Positions 17,801 to 26,503 of a stretch of DNA of 62,024 nucleotides are shown in pieces. The DNA is taken from the NCBI GenBank assembly GCA_023458215.1, contig JAEXAJ010000177.1, forward strand, positions 1 to 62,024, in the 5' to 3' direction. A program made the translations under genes and the position numbers. The notes beneath the pieces were generated by a model that saw nothing but the letters and a program-made list of their open reading frames with translations, had not been told where the DNA came from and did not search any database. This stretch comes from Bacteroidota bacterium. Its GTDB lineage: Bacteria > Bacteroidota > Bacteroidia > Bacteroidales > Bacteroidaceae. Each line of letters begins with the position of its first letter. Position 1 is the first letter of the stretch.

Positions 17801-18154
17801 TTACTGTAGTGTGAAATATCCATAGTAGTTTTTTCTCCAAATGGTTACTTCGAGTACATAGTCTCCTTCTTCTGCGTTATCCAATACAAATGAATAAGGC
17901 TGTCCGGCAGGAATGATGATTGTTTCGGAATAAACAGCATTGCCGGTCATGTCCTTCACTACAACTTTTACATCACTAAAAGGAACAGTGGTAGAAATAC
18001 TGATGATGTTTCCATCAAGAGTAGCGGTAGGCTTGAAAGAAACAGAACGTAGGTCTTCTGCTGTTTCTTCAGGGATAAACTTAATGTCAATAGCTTGTGC
18101 CAAAGACTGAAAAGCAAATAAGAAAGTGATACATGCAAAAATGAAATGTTTCAT
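17801..18154 (-). CDS. DUF3244-type secreted small protein
   Basis: A 117-residue protein with a clear type I signal peptide (MKHFIFACITFLFAFQSLAQA) followed by a single immunoglobulin-like beta domain (ISISTTVPFSDVKVVVKDMTG, then GDYVLEVTIWRKNYYGYF). DUF3244 proteins are common and usually short in Bacteroides and have no assigned function. The gene lies between a TPR-type membrane regulator upstream and the adaptor-like gene downstream, all on the minus strand, and has its own -7 box at 18180-18187. A 9-bp inverted repeat, GCATAATGG/CCATTATGC, follows at about 17730-17768. Confidence 0.7.
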   Translation of the reverse strand: MKHFIFACITFLFAFQSLAQAIDIKFIPEETAEDLRSVSFKPTATLDGNIISISTTVPFSDVKVVVKDMTGNAVYSETIIIPAGQPYSFVLDNAEEGDYVLEVTIWRKNYYGYFTLQ

Positions 18155-18179
18155 GGCTTTATTTTTTAAGTTACAGTCA

Positions 18180-18187
18180 CAAAATTA
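18180..18187 (-). promoter_or_regulatory. Promoter -7 box for the DUF3244 gene
   Basis: TAATTTTG on the minus strand, 26 bases before the DUF3244 ATG. The direct repeat GTGCGGTTTTTGTGCGGTTTT just upstream (about 18219-18240) is in the position of an activator site. Confidence 0.55.
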
Positions 18188-18286
18188 GGCCAGATATTCA
18201 TATTTCACTAGTTAAATGTGTGCGGTTTTTGTGCGGTTTTCAATCTTGGAATAGAATATACAAATAGGTATATGTATTTATACAAA

Positions 18287-20035
18287 TTAGAAGGAAGCAA
18301 TGAAGGCATCCCATTCCTCCGGTTTTCCTGATTTATTATGTATTTTCTCATATAGTTTCTTGCGAGCGGATACGATAGCGGATTTGGAACGACCTGTTAA
18401 TTGTGCTATACCGGTGGTCGTTATATTGGTTTTTAGTAATAAACAGATTTGGAGTTCTATTTCACTAATAGGATATAGTGCCCTTAAACGGGTAGTGAAA
18501 TCTTTGTAACAATTATCAATATGGGTTTGTAAAGTATCCCAGTCTTCTTTTGCAAGTTTGATTTTGGTATCATTGATAGCGTTATGGAAACGGCTGTATA
18601 TATTTGATTGCTTGAATGCCATTTCTGCTATTTCTTGTTCTTTACGGTCGGTCTCGATTTTGCAATTCATCTGCATGATTTGCTCTTTTTGGATTTGGAG
18701 GAGGGCTCGTAAAGTGCTATTTTCTATTGCGCTGCTTTGTAACCTTTCTTCCATTTTTTGTATTTGCATCTTATTGGCTTCGATGAATTCTGTGCTTTTG
18801 AGGTATTGTTCTTCTTGAAGTTTCTTCAGTTTACTTAGTTGCTCGTCTAATTGGTGTTTCTTTCGTGAATTGTATTGTATGTAGATAGTTATGAAGGCAA
18901 TCGCAATGATTACACTAAAAATTATATAGGTAATATATAACTTCTGTTGGGCATTCTTTATCTTGAGTTTATTATTTTCCTTTTCACGTAACTGATAGTT
19001 ATATAATGATTGTATTTTGTAGATGGTTTCTGTATCTGTTTTTCTTTGGATAGAGTCATTATAATCCATATATTTTTGTATATGATTGAGTAGCATTAGA
19101 TGATTATTGTGTGTCTGAAAGATTTTTGCAAGTTTCCAATGTGCGGTTCTTTTTGCATAAATAGTACCAATTTCCAAAAGGCGGTTGTAGTAGTAACACG
19201 CAGAATCTAAATCTTGTGTTTGATAATATAAATCTGCATAAATAGAGAATATACTACTTTGGCGTATCCTCTTATCTTGGTTGAAGATTTGCTGCAATTC
19301 GATCTTAGCAGAATCATATTTCTTCAATTGTTTGTATAGGCTGGCCAAGTCTATTTTTATTAAGTCCATTGAATTTTGGTCTTGTATTGCTTTAGCTTGT
19401 TCATAGGCCTTACGATAGTAAAAAAGAGAACTATCTGCATTATTTACACCAGTAAATGCTAGTCCGATATTTCGTAAATTGTATATGATGGCAATGCTGT
19501 CTTTTGCTAAAATATCATAGGGATACGCTTTTTGGTAGGCTTTCATTGCTTCGTTGTACATATCTTGATACATATACAATGTACCCATCTGGCTGTACAT
19601 TCTGCTGTAAAGCTTATAATCCCTTCCCTCTCCGATCTTGTCTACTGCTTTTTGGAAATAATCCAGTGCTTGGGGTGCATCTCCTAAATCCCTGTAGATG
19701 CGTCCGGCGTAATAATAAGCTTCGGGCAGACACTTTTCGTCTTCTTTATGTTCGTAGTAATGGATTACTTGCAGGATGAGACTATCGGACGTATGTGGAA
19801 TGTATGCTTTATCGTGTGCTTTTATGGAAAGCAAGTTGTAGTACATACGTGTGTTCGTCGGTTCCGAAAGAATACTGTCTTTTAGTTGTACCAATAATGC
19901 TACGGCACTATCCGGTGCTGTATCAACGATTGAATCGGCTATTTGCATGCTGCGTGGATAGGGGTTGTGTTGGCAAGAGCATACACAAAGAGATAGAAAA
20001 ATGGCATGCAGTAATGTATAGAATGATACTTTCAT
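18287..20035 (-). CDS. TPR-containing membrane regulator with C-terminal HTH
   Basis: A 582-residue one-protein sensor of a type common in Bacteroides. Order: lipoprotein-like signal with CVCSCQ (Cys19/21), a run of tetratricopeptide repeats (about residues 40-330; for example YYYAGRIYRDLGDAPQALDY and AMKAYQKAYPY), a transmembrane helix (about 367-388), a long coiled coil (390-480), and a C-terminal helix-turn-helix (ISEIELQICLLLKTNITTTG then GRSKSAIVSARKKLYEKI) resembling LuxR/GerE-type recognition helices. TPRs would sense something in the periplasm while the HTH acts in the cytoplasm. The adjacent DUF3244 gene is the likely target. Promoter box at 20062-20069. Confidence 0.8.
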   Translation of the reverse strand: MKVSFYTLLHAIFLSLCVCSCQHNPYPRSMQIADSIVDTAPDSAVALLVQLKDSILSEPTNTRMYYNLLSIKAHDKAYIPHTSDSLILQVIHYYEHKEDEKCLPEAYYYAGRIYRDLGDAPQALDYFQKAVDKIGEGRDYKLYSRMYSQMGTLYMYQDMYNEAMKAYQKAYPYDILAKDSIAIIYNLRNIGLAFTGVNNADSSLFYYRKAYEQAKAIQDQNSMDLIKIDLASLYKQLKKYDSAKIELQQIFNQDKRIRQSSIFSIYADLYYQTQDLDSACYYYNRLLEIGTIYAKRTAHWKLAKIFQTHNNHLMLLNHIQKYMDYNDSIQRKTDTETIYKIQSLYNYQLREKENNKLKIKNAQQKLYITYIIFSVIIAIAFITIYIQYNSRKKHQLDEQLSKLKKLQEEQYLKSTEFIEANKMQIQKMEERLQSSAIENSTLRALLQIQKEQIMQMNCKIETDRKEQEIAEMAFKQSNIYSRFHNAINDTKIKLAKEDWDTLQTHIDNCYKDFTTRLRALYPISEIELQICLLLKTNITTTGIAQLTGRSKSAIVSARKKLYEKIHNKSGKPEEWDAFIASF

Positions 20036-20061
20036 AGATATAATGTTTTCTCAAACACTTG

Positions 20062-20069
20062 CAAACGTA
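20062..20069 (-). promoter_or_regulatory. Promoter -7 box for the TPR regulator gene
   Basis: TACGTTTG on the minus strand, 27 bases upstream of the ATG at 20035; matches TAnnTTTG. Confidence 0.5.
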
Positions 20070-20119
20070 CATAAAATACTTCAATATCTATGTATGTTGT
20101 AAGGAGAAAACGAGAATAT

Positions 20120-20836
20120 CTATGCTTTCCGTTTGCGCATTACGAACTCCTCAAAGAAACTGTCACGGTAGCTGCTACCGATGGCTATCTCATGGGTTTT
20201 GATAAAAATATCATTGTTGTCGAAGGCTTCGATACGGGCGGTGTTTACGATATACGACTTGTTTACCCTTAAAAACAGATTCTTGGGCAACAATTCGTAC
20301 ATCGCCTTCAGGTTCATGCGGGTGATGATGCGTTGCTCTTCGAGCTGCAAGATCACGTAGTCTTTCAGCCCTTCCACGAAGAGGATGTCCTCGAAGTTGA
20401 CTTTATAATACTTGCGGTCGGACTTTACGAAGAAATAGTCGTCGGCTGCGGGCTCTATGTTCTCTTTTTCTTCTTGCAGCAACAGGGAGTTGTAGGAGAA
20501 TGCTTTGTCGGTGGCTTTGCGGAAGCGTTGCGGGTCTACGGGTTTGATGAGGTAGTCTATGGCGTCCACTTCGTAACTGTCCAGCGCATACTCCGAGTAG
20601 GCGGTGGTGAAGATGATAAGCGTGCGGCGGGAGATGGTCTTGGCGAACTCCATTCCCGTGATGCCGGGCATTTGGATGTCGAGAAAGATTAAATCAACCG
20701 TTTCCGCTTCCATAAACCGGGCGGCGGAAGTGGCGTTGTTGAAGGTACCTGTCAGGTTGAGGTAAGGTATCTCTTTTACTAATAATTCGATGGCTTCGCG
20801 TGCCAGGGGTTCGTCGTCTACGATAATGCAATTCAT
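20120..20836 (-). CDS. LytTR-family response regulator
   Basis: A 238-residue response regulator: receiver domain (1-120) with acidic pocket DDEP, phospho-acceptor Asp in LIFLDIQMPGITG, TTAYSEYALDSYEVDAIDYL and the conserved Lys in IKPV; and a C-terminal LytTR DNA-binding domain (about 140-235; FFVKSDRKYYKVNFEDILFV, then FLRVNKSYIVN). It overlaps the kinase gene by 4 bases, so it is co-translated with its partner. LytTR regulators bind paired direct repeats; candidate targets are this operon or the TonB receptor gene just upstream. Confidence 0.96.
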   Translation of the reverse strand: MNCIIVDDEPLAREAIELLVKEIPYLNLTGTFNNATSAARFMEAETVDLIFLDIQMPGITGMEFAKTISRRTLIIFTTAYSEYALDSYEVDAIDYLIKPVDPQRFRKATDKAFSYNSLLLQEEKENIEPAADDYFFVKSDRKYYKVNFEDILFVEGLKDYVILQLEEQRIITRMNLKAMYELLPKNLFLRVNKSYIVNTARIEAFDNNDIFIKTHEIAIGSSYRDSFFEEFVMRKRKA

Positions 20837-21918
20837 ACTATGAGGTGTAATTTTACTTGATAACTATGGTCGTTCTCTTCTGTTTCGAGGGTATGCTTGT
20901 CGGGGTAGAGCAGTTCTAGCCGGCGGGTGATGTTTTTCAACCCTAGACCACCCACTTTCTGTTTGTTCTCGACTGTGGGTTGCAGGGGCTTGGAATTGAC
21001 GCACTCAAAGAACAGTTCGTGTCCCCGCACCTTGAAAGAGAGGTGTACATACGAACCATGTTCGCTGTCTGAATTGTGCTTCACGGCATTCTCCACGAAA
21101 GGGATGAAGAGAAGCGGGGGAAGTGAGATCCGTTCGATAGAACCTTCTTTGGCGATGCTGTACTCAAACTTGTCACGCCGGACTTTCTCCAAATTGAGGA
21201 AGTCGTTCAGGAAGTGAATATCCGAGCTTAGCGGTACCCGATCCTTCGAACTGTCGTTGATTTGGTAACGTAGCAAGTCTTCTAGTTTGAAGAGAAGTTG
21301 CGAGGCTTCTTCGGGGCTTTTCTTGAGCAGCACGTTGGCGTTGTTCAGCATATTGAACAGGAAGTGGGGGTTGATCTGCCGTTTCAGTTGCCGTAACTCC
21401 GATTGCAGGGTGGTGGATTCCAGTTCGTTGATGCGCCGGTTGTAGCCTATCCAATGACGCAGCAGCAGGAAGGTGGATGTCCCGGCAAGCATCAGGATGA
21501 TGGCGAGGATGGAAGAACAGAGATTGAGCACTATGAGTGCCGGACGTACTAACTCCTCCACTGCCGAACTGTTGAATATGAGGCCTTTCAGCAGGAATAC
21601 TCCTGCCAGGATAAAGACCGTGGTCAGTGCGATGCCGACGAAATACTTCTTGTACTTCCCTCGCTCCAGATAGCGTGGTGCCAGCAGGTAGAGGTTGAAG
21701 TAGATGGTGACGTTGATAAGCAGGAAGTGGCTGGCCCAGGAGATGAGATGTTCCGGTTGTGGGTGTGGGTATAATTGTCCTTCACCGTTCAGGGCGATGT
21801 TGATGCTAAGCGCCATCAGCATGAGTTGCAGCAGGATGTGCCTGAGGATTCTGAACCGTGGACTGACAAAGAGTTCGGGCACGGTATTCCGGTAGGTATC
21901 GATTTGAGGCAGTTTCAT
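20833..21918 (-). CDS. LytS/YehU-type sensor histidine kinase (intact)
   Basis: A 361-residue kinase with four predicted transmembrane helices (about residues 27-45, 63-80, 92-112 and 128-155) and a His_kinase/HATPase module. The phospho-accepting His185 lies in INPHFLFNMLNN. The ATP site is complete: the N-box LLFIPFVENAVKHN (Asn277) and the G-box GGLGLKN (323-329). It lacks a large periplasmic sensor domain, so the signal is probably sensed in the membrane or supplied by a partner protein. It overlaps both neighbours by 4 bases: the response regulator downstream and a degenerate kinase homologue upstream. Confidence 0.94.
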   Translation of the reverse strand: MKLPQIDTYRNTVPELFVSPRFRILRHILLQLMLMALSINIALNGEGQLYPHPQPEHLISWASHFLLINVTIYFNLYLLAPRYLERGKYKKYFVGIALTTVFILAGVFLLKGLIFNSSAVEELVRPALIVLNLCSSILAIILMLAGTSTFLLLRHWIGYNRRINELESTTLQSELRQLKRQINPHFLFNMLNNANVLLKKSPEEASQLLFKLEDLLRYQINDSSKDRVPLSSDIHFLNDFLNLEKVRRDKFEYSIAKEGSIERISLPPLLFIPFVENAVKHNSDSEHGSYVHLSFKVRGHELFFECVNSKPLQPTVENKQKVGGLGLKNITRRLELLYPDKHTLETEENDHSYQVKLHLIV

Positions 21919-22967
21919 AGATTCAGATTTAAAGTGATACAGCGGTCGGAGATGCTCAGGGAGTGACGTCCCGGATACAGCAGGTTGAGCCGTTGATTGA
22001 TTTTGGAATAATCGATATCAATGAACAACGGCACCGGGGCGCTGTTGAAGCTGAAAGTGACGTTGCCGGCGGTGGCGCTGAAATCCAGTTCGAGGGCAGT
22101 GTGGCTGTTCTGTTCGTATATCTTGCGGACTGCCGCCTGCACAAAGGAGATGAACAGCAGGGGGGCCACCAACGTATAACCCGTCTCTTTGTCCGCCCTC
22201 ACGGTGAAGCTGAAAGTACCCGAGTGGCTTTGCTCTAACGCCAGGTAGTTGTTGAGGAACTTTATTTCGGCGCTTAGCAACACATGCTCCCGGTTGCAGT
22301 CGTATAGCTGGTAGCGCAGCAGTTGGCTGAGGCGGAGCAGCATGGCCGAAGCTTCCGAAGGATGCTTTATCGCCTGCACGCCCGCGCGGTTCAGCGTACT
22401 GAACAGCAGGTGCGGGCTTACCTGCTCTTTCAACTGCTCTACTTCGGACTGTACGTGCCGCTTTTCCAGTTCGCCCATCTTCTCGTTCTCCGTCAGCCAA
22501 TACTTCAGAAGTATGGTGATGGCACCGCCGGAGAGGGAGAGCAGTATCAAGGCAAAAGCTGAGAGGATGCTGAGGCAGATGTTAGGGAAATCGTATGAGT
22601 TATTGACGATTTGGAAATGTGTCAATACCCAATATTCCTCCCCGGTCTGGAAAATGACCAGCAAGAAGATGGATACTGCCAGCAGAACCATGTATCGTGC
22701 ATACTGCCTCCTGAGCAGGTAGCGCGGCAGCATGACGAAGAAGTTGTAGTAGCCCGCCAGCATGTAGCTGGCGAATATCAATCCGGCTTGCAGGTATATC
22801 CTGTAGCCCAGTACGTCCAGCCCGTCGAGGAAGGTCATAAAGGCTTGGTTCAGCGATATGACGCCGATGACGGTTGCCAGCAGCAGATGCCTCTGTATCC
22901 TGTACTCCGGAGCTATCAGGAGCTTGTGAAGCAGGGAGGGGCTATTTATATCATTGGTACGATTCAT
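21915..22967 (-). CDS. LytS-type pseudokinase (degenerate ATP site)
   Basis: A 350-residue homologue of the intact kinase next to it, with the same four-helix membrane part and a recognisable kinase core. His186 is kept in VSPHLLFSTLNRA and the C-terminal RLNLLYPGRHSL is still alignable. However, the N-box reads LLFISFVQAAVRK: the catalytic Asn (ENAVKH in the partner) is Ala278. The glycine-rich G-box before the last helix is gone, replaced by FIDIDYSKINQR. It should therefore not bind or hydrolyse ATP normally. As first gene of the operon it may act as a sensor or regulatory half in a heterodimer with the intact kinase. Confidence 0.85.
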   Translation of the reverse strand: MNRTNDINSPSLLHKLLIAPEYRIQRHLLLATVIGVISLNQAFMTFLDGLDVLGYRIYLQAGLIFASYMLAGYYNFFVMLPRYLLRRQYARYMVLLAVSIFLLVIFQTGEEYWVLTHFQIVNNSYDFPNICLSILSAFALILLSLSGGAITILLKYWLTENEKMGELEKRHVQSEVEQLKEQVSPHLLFSTLNRAGVQAIKHPSEASAMLLRLSQLLRYQLYDCNREHVLLSAEIKFLNNYLALEQSHSGTFSFTVRADKETGYTLVAPLLFISFVQAAVRKIYEQNSHTALELDFSATAGNVTFSFNSAPVPLFIDIDYSKINQRLNLLYPGRHSLSISDRCITLNLNL

Positions 22968-23068
22968 GTTTAATCTCTATTTTCAAGGGTAGACTCAGTC
23001 GTAATGTTTGAGGCGTTCGCTCCTTATCTCCCTTTTGTCCACATCCGCAAAGTGTATTCATCCGATGC

Positions 23069-23076
23069 CAAAAGTA
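23069..23076 (-). promoter_or_regulatory. Promoter -7 box for the LytS-LytTR operon
   Basis: TACTTTTG on the minus strand, about 100 bases upstream of the first kinase gene and just after the TonB receptor stop codon at 23090. The operon can thus be transcribed separately from the receptor. Confidence 0.55.
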
Positions 23077-23089
23077 CGACAATAATCTT

Positions 23090-25483
23090 TTAAAACTCTA
23101 TTTTATAGTAGATATTCGGCAGAGCAGTCATCTGCTTCACTTCCTCAATCTTTCCGGTTTTCAAGTTCATTTCGTGCCCGTAGTGTTCCTGGCAGCCCGT
23201 CAGGTTCACCAGCTTTACGGCAAACTCGTGCGTGCAACGTTTCTTGTTTATCTTATAACTGACGGAGAGGTTTGCCAGCAGCATGGGCGAGTATTGCAGA
23301 CTATAGGCACGGGTTTCGTCGTATTGTACCTCCTTGTCGGGATGCGCCATGGTGGCTTCCAGGTCTATCGGGGCGTAGCGGTCGCCTCCTTGCAGGGTGA
23401 GTTTGCCGTTCACGCTGAGGATATTCTGCTTGTTACGTCCCAGCATCCACTCCTTGCCGCCCAGCAAGTTGAGGATGTAGCGGCGGTTGAAACGACTGTT
23501 GTGCCACACGCCGTCGCCGCCACAGTAGCGCGAGTCGAAAAGGGAGCCGGTGAACAGATAGTAGTAGCCGTGGCTGAGGTACTTCTCCAGCGTGAGGTCG
23601 ATGCCGATGTTGCGTCCTCGTCCCCGGTTCACTAAGGCGTCTTCGATGTAGAAGTCCGTCCGGTTGAGCACGGAGTAGGAGTCGCCGGGGCGTACGGGGA
23701 TGTTGTATAGTTGTTGATAGTAAGGCTCTATCACGAGCTTTAAGTCGTCGGACAACCGGTAGTCGAAGGTGAGCATAAAGTGGTGGGCTTTGCTGAAGCC
23801 CAGGTTTCGGTTCACCAGTTGGTCTCCGGTTTGCGGAGTGCGGGTGTAGTACACGTCCATCTTCTCCATGCGACTGTGTAGGCCGTAGGCGGCTGATAGG
23901 GAAAGGCGTTCGTTGGTTTGCCATTTCAATCCGGCACGGGGTTCCAGGGTCCACTGGTTGTTCAACGTCAGGTTTTGGGTACTGAGTCCCAGGCTCAGAG
24001 TAAGGCGGTTGCTGAGGTCGATGGAGTTGCTGGTGTAGGCGGAGAAGAGTCCCGTGTTGCCGTCTCCCATAGAGATCAGGTTCATGGGCTGGGCAATGTA
24101 GGGGACGAGGCTCATCTTCATATCGTAGTACATCTGCGTGTAGGTGAAGCCCGTCTTGTTGGTAAACCGCGAACTGAACTTGTGGTTGTAGGCGGTGGTG
24201 AATACCAGATTTGTGTTTTCACGGTACATGTCCAGAAAGGGGGTGGAAGTGAAATCTGTGTCGTATATCTTCATGTCTGCCGTGCTCTTGAAGTAGGTCG
24301 CCGCCAGGGTGGTCTTTAAGAAAGCCCGGTCGTTGAAGAAGTAACGGTGGCTGAGGCCTCCTGCCGCCATGTATTGCTTCATGTCCGATTGAGAGTGGTC
24401 GTTCTGATATTCCCAGTCTTCGGGAGATTTCTCTTCCCAGTCGCTTCCGTACTTGTCTATCAAGCTGGTTCCCCAGATGGAGAAGGTTCCTGCTTTGCGG
24501 GTGGGGAAGTTCAGCTTGAAGTTGAGGTCTTGGTAGTCGAAGGAGCCGCCCAGGTCCACGATGCCGGTATTAGTCAGCAGTCCTGTGGCGGAGTAACGGT
24601 AGTTGACGATATACGAGGAGTTATGCTTCTTGCTGAGTGGTCCTTCCGATGCTACATCGATTCCGAGGATTCCTACCTGGAAGGTGTTTTCCATCTTCCG
24701 GCTGTTGCCGTTGCGCAGCTTCATGTCGAACACGCCCGATACGGCGTTGCTGTATTCCGAGGGGAAGGAGCCGGTGAAAAAGTCCGAATTGCCTAGTACG
24801 TGATTGCTAAGCGAAGACAGTATTCCACCGCCTAGGGTGGCGATGTCGGCAAAATGGTTGGGGTTGGGGATTTCTACATCTTCCAGTCGCCATTGCAGCA
24901 GGTGTGGGGCATTGCCATGGATAGAGATGCCGTTCTGCGATACACCGGAGGCGATACCGGCAAAGGAGCTTGCCAGTCGGGCGGGGTCGTCCAGTCCTCC
25001 GGCATAGCGTGAGGCTTCTTCTACGCTGAACATGCGGGCGCCGGACAGTGCCATACTGTTCATGGGTTGTTCTTTATTAACTTGCGGACGCACGACGACT
25101 TCTTTCAATATCTCGGCATTCTCGCTCATCGCGATATTCAGAAATACTTCTTTGGCGGAAGTTACCAGTATCTCGCGGATGATGCTGGGGGAGTAGCCTA
25201 TGTAGGTGGCTCGCACATTGTGTCGTCCTACGGGGATGCCCGTCAATAGAAAATTGCCTAAACTATCTGTAACAGCTCCCTTATCCGGTGCATCTTCCAA
25301 TTGGATAGTGGCGTAGGCTACAGGGGCGCCCGATGCTTGGTCGGTTACGGTACCCCGGATGTTTTGGGTGAGTTGCTGGGCGGAGAGGGGAAGGCAGAGG
25401 CAAAAGATTAATAAGAGTATCCTTACCCTTCCTTTCAGTGAAAATAGCAGGATGCTTGCTAATTGGACATTTGTTTTATTCAT
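23090..25483 (-). CDS. TonB-dependent outer-membrane receptor with carboxypeptidase-like N-domain
   Basis: A 797-residue outer-membrane transporter. After a signal segment ending LPLSAQQ (about residue 37) comes a CarboxypepD_reg-like beta domain (about 43-125; IRGTVTDQASGAPVAYATIQ, GYSPSI), then a plug domain (about 150-260; GISIHGNAPHLLQWRLEDVE, PSEYSNAVSGVFDMKLRNG) and a long beta-barrel ending in the aromatic-terminated IYYKIEF. At about 800 residues it is much shorter than SusC proteins and has no SusD partner, so it more likely takes up a small ligand such as a metal complex or peptide. The LytS/LytTR operon follows 122 bases downstream on the same strand and may be functionally linked. 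Confidence 0.92.
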   Translation of the reverse strand: MNKTNVQLASILLFSLKGRVRILLLIFCLCLPLSAQQLTQNIRGTVTDQASGAPVAYATIQLEDAPDKGAVTDSLGNFLLTGIPVGRHNVRATYIGYSPSIIREILVTSAKEVFLNIAMSENAEILKEVVVRPQVNKEQPMNSMALSGARMFSVEEASRYAGGLDDPARLASSFAGIASGVSQNGISIHGNAPHLLQWRLEDVEIPNPNHFADIATLGGGILSSLSNHVLGNSDFFTGSFPSEYSNAVSGVFDMKLRNGNSRKMENTFQVGILGIDVASEGPLSKKHNSSYIVNYRYSATGLLTNTGIVDLGGSFDYQDLNFKLNFPTRKAGTFSIWGTSLIDKYGSDWEEKSPEDWEYQNDHSQSDMKQYMAAGGLSHRYFFNDRAFLKTTLAATYFKSTADMKIYDTDFTSTPFLDMYRENTNLVFTTAYNHKFSSRFTNKTGFTYTQMYYDMKMSLVPYIAQPMNLISMGDGNTGLFSAYTSNSIDLSNRLTLSLGLSTQNLTLNNQWTLEPRAGLKWQTNERLSLSAAYGLHSRMEKMDVYYTRTPQTGDQLVNRNLGFSKAHHFMLTFDYRLSDDLKLVIEPYYQQLYNIPVRPGDSYSVLNRTDFYIEDALVNRGRGRNIGIDLTLEKYLSHGYYYLFTGSLFDSRYCGGDGVWHNSRFNRRYILNLLGGKEWMLGRNKQNILSVNGKLTLQGGDRYAPIDLEATMAHPDKEVQYDETRAYSLQYSPMLLANLSVSYKINKKRCTHEFAVKLVNLTGCQEHYGHEMNLKTGKIEEVKQMTALPNIYYKIEF

Positions 25484-25511
25484 ATTCTACTTTTGGTGTT
25501 ATAATGATGGG

Positions 25512-25519
25512 CAAAAATA
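25512..25519 (-). promoter_or_regulatory. Promoter -7 box for the TonB receptor gene
   Basis: TATTTTTG on the minus strand, 29 bases upstream of the receptor ATG. Confidence 0.5.
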
Positions 25520-25679
25520 GATGTAAAGGAGGAAGGGGGCTGAGTTTGTAGACCAAAGGGGCTGATTTGTATATCAAACGCCGAAATGAAATGAGCCCGA
25601 CACAATGTCGAGCTCATTACTTACATGTCTTTCAAATTTTATTTCCGGACATAACTGTTACACTCTTTTCCCTGGATTT

Positions 25680-26381
25680 TTAACCTAGCGGATTATCATT
25701 TTCATCTCCCGATCCTCCTCCGGGATTGGTATTACCCGAGTCACCTTCTGATGCATCGTTTTTTAGGCATACGCTGTTAGTAACGCTTTTGCCATCTTCG
25801 CTACAGAAGCTCAGATAGATTGCCATTGCGTTATCGCTCCAGCTAGCCGGCAGCGTCAGTTCTGCTTTGGCGTCGGAGCGCGTGGCGGCATTCATGCTGT
25901 ACACAGCCTCTCTTTTGTCTTTGTTGTAGACCAGCAGCATGGCGGCATCTTTTGTTTTCGCATTACCGGAGTTGCTATTATCCGTCCACTTGTAAGAGGC
26001 TTTGTTGCCCTCTATCCTAACTGTTGCATCTACAGTTGCGGTGAGATTGCCGTGAGCCACCAGAACCTTTTCATAATCTAAGGCAAGCGCATCTCCACAC
26101 CCCGTCATTGCATTCTTCATGGTATACGACATTGCAGCATTGAAAGCCGATTGATCTGTTGCGTAGCTTTTATAACCTACCCGTAGAAAAGGCGTGATTG
26201 TCGTTAGAAAACTGATAGCTATTGAAAATTTAGTTCTTTGGCATTGTTGCTTCTCCGTACGCGGATTACTTATGTTGGTAGCTAATGCCCGCATATAGTG
26301 CACCGATTTCCAGTTACTACCTATTACTGTACCTACTCTTCCCGAGAATCCACCCAGGATTCCTTGTTTGATTGTTCCCAT
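25680..26381 (-). CDS. DUF6266-family protein
   Basis: A 233-residue protein with the DUF6266 hallmark start MGTIKQGILGGFSGRVGTVI followed by GSNWKSVHYMRALATN. There is no signal peptide. The middle forms beta-rich sequence (residues 110-200) and the last 25 residues are a low-complexity Gly/Asn/Asp tail (GGGSGDENDNPLG). The family is widespread and often multi-copy in Bacteroidetes; its function is unknown. It stands alone, 180 bases beyond the receptor promoter, with its own -7 box at 26496-26503. Confidence 0.75.
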   Translation of the reverse strand: MGTIKQGILGGFSGRVGTVIGSNWKSVHYMRALATNISNPRTEKQQCQRTKFSIAISFLTTITPFLRVGYKSYATDQSAFNAAMSYTMKNAMTGCGDALALDYEKVLVAHGNLTATVDATVRIEGNKASYKWTDNSNSGNAKTKDAAMLLVYNKDKREAVYSMNAATRSDAKAELTLPASWSDNAMAIYLSFCSEDGKSVTNSVCLKNDASEGDSGNTNPGGGSGDENDNPLG

Positions 26382-26495
26382 AATTCTTTTGTTTTTTTAA
26401 GTAATTAATTAAGTTCTTTATCTCCTTTGAAAAGCAGTAAGTAATCACTGTGAGGCCTCAACAGTCAGACTATCTGTTTCTCAGATTCGATGTTG

Positions 26496-26503
26496 CAAAG
26501 TTA
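26496..26503 (-). promoter_or_regulatory. Promoter -7 box for the DUF6266 gene
   Basis: TAACTTTG on the minus strand, about 115 bases upstream of the ATG, giving a long leader. Confidence 0.45.
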
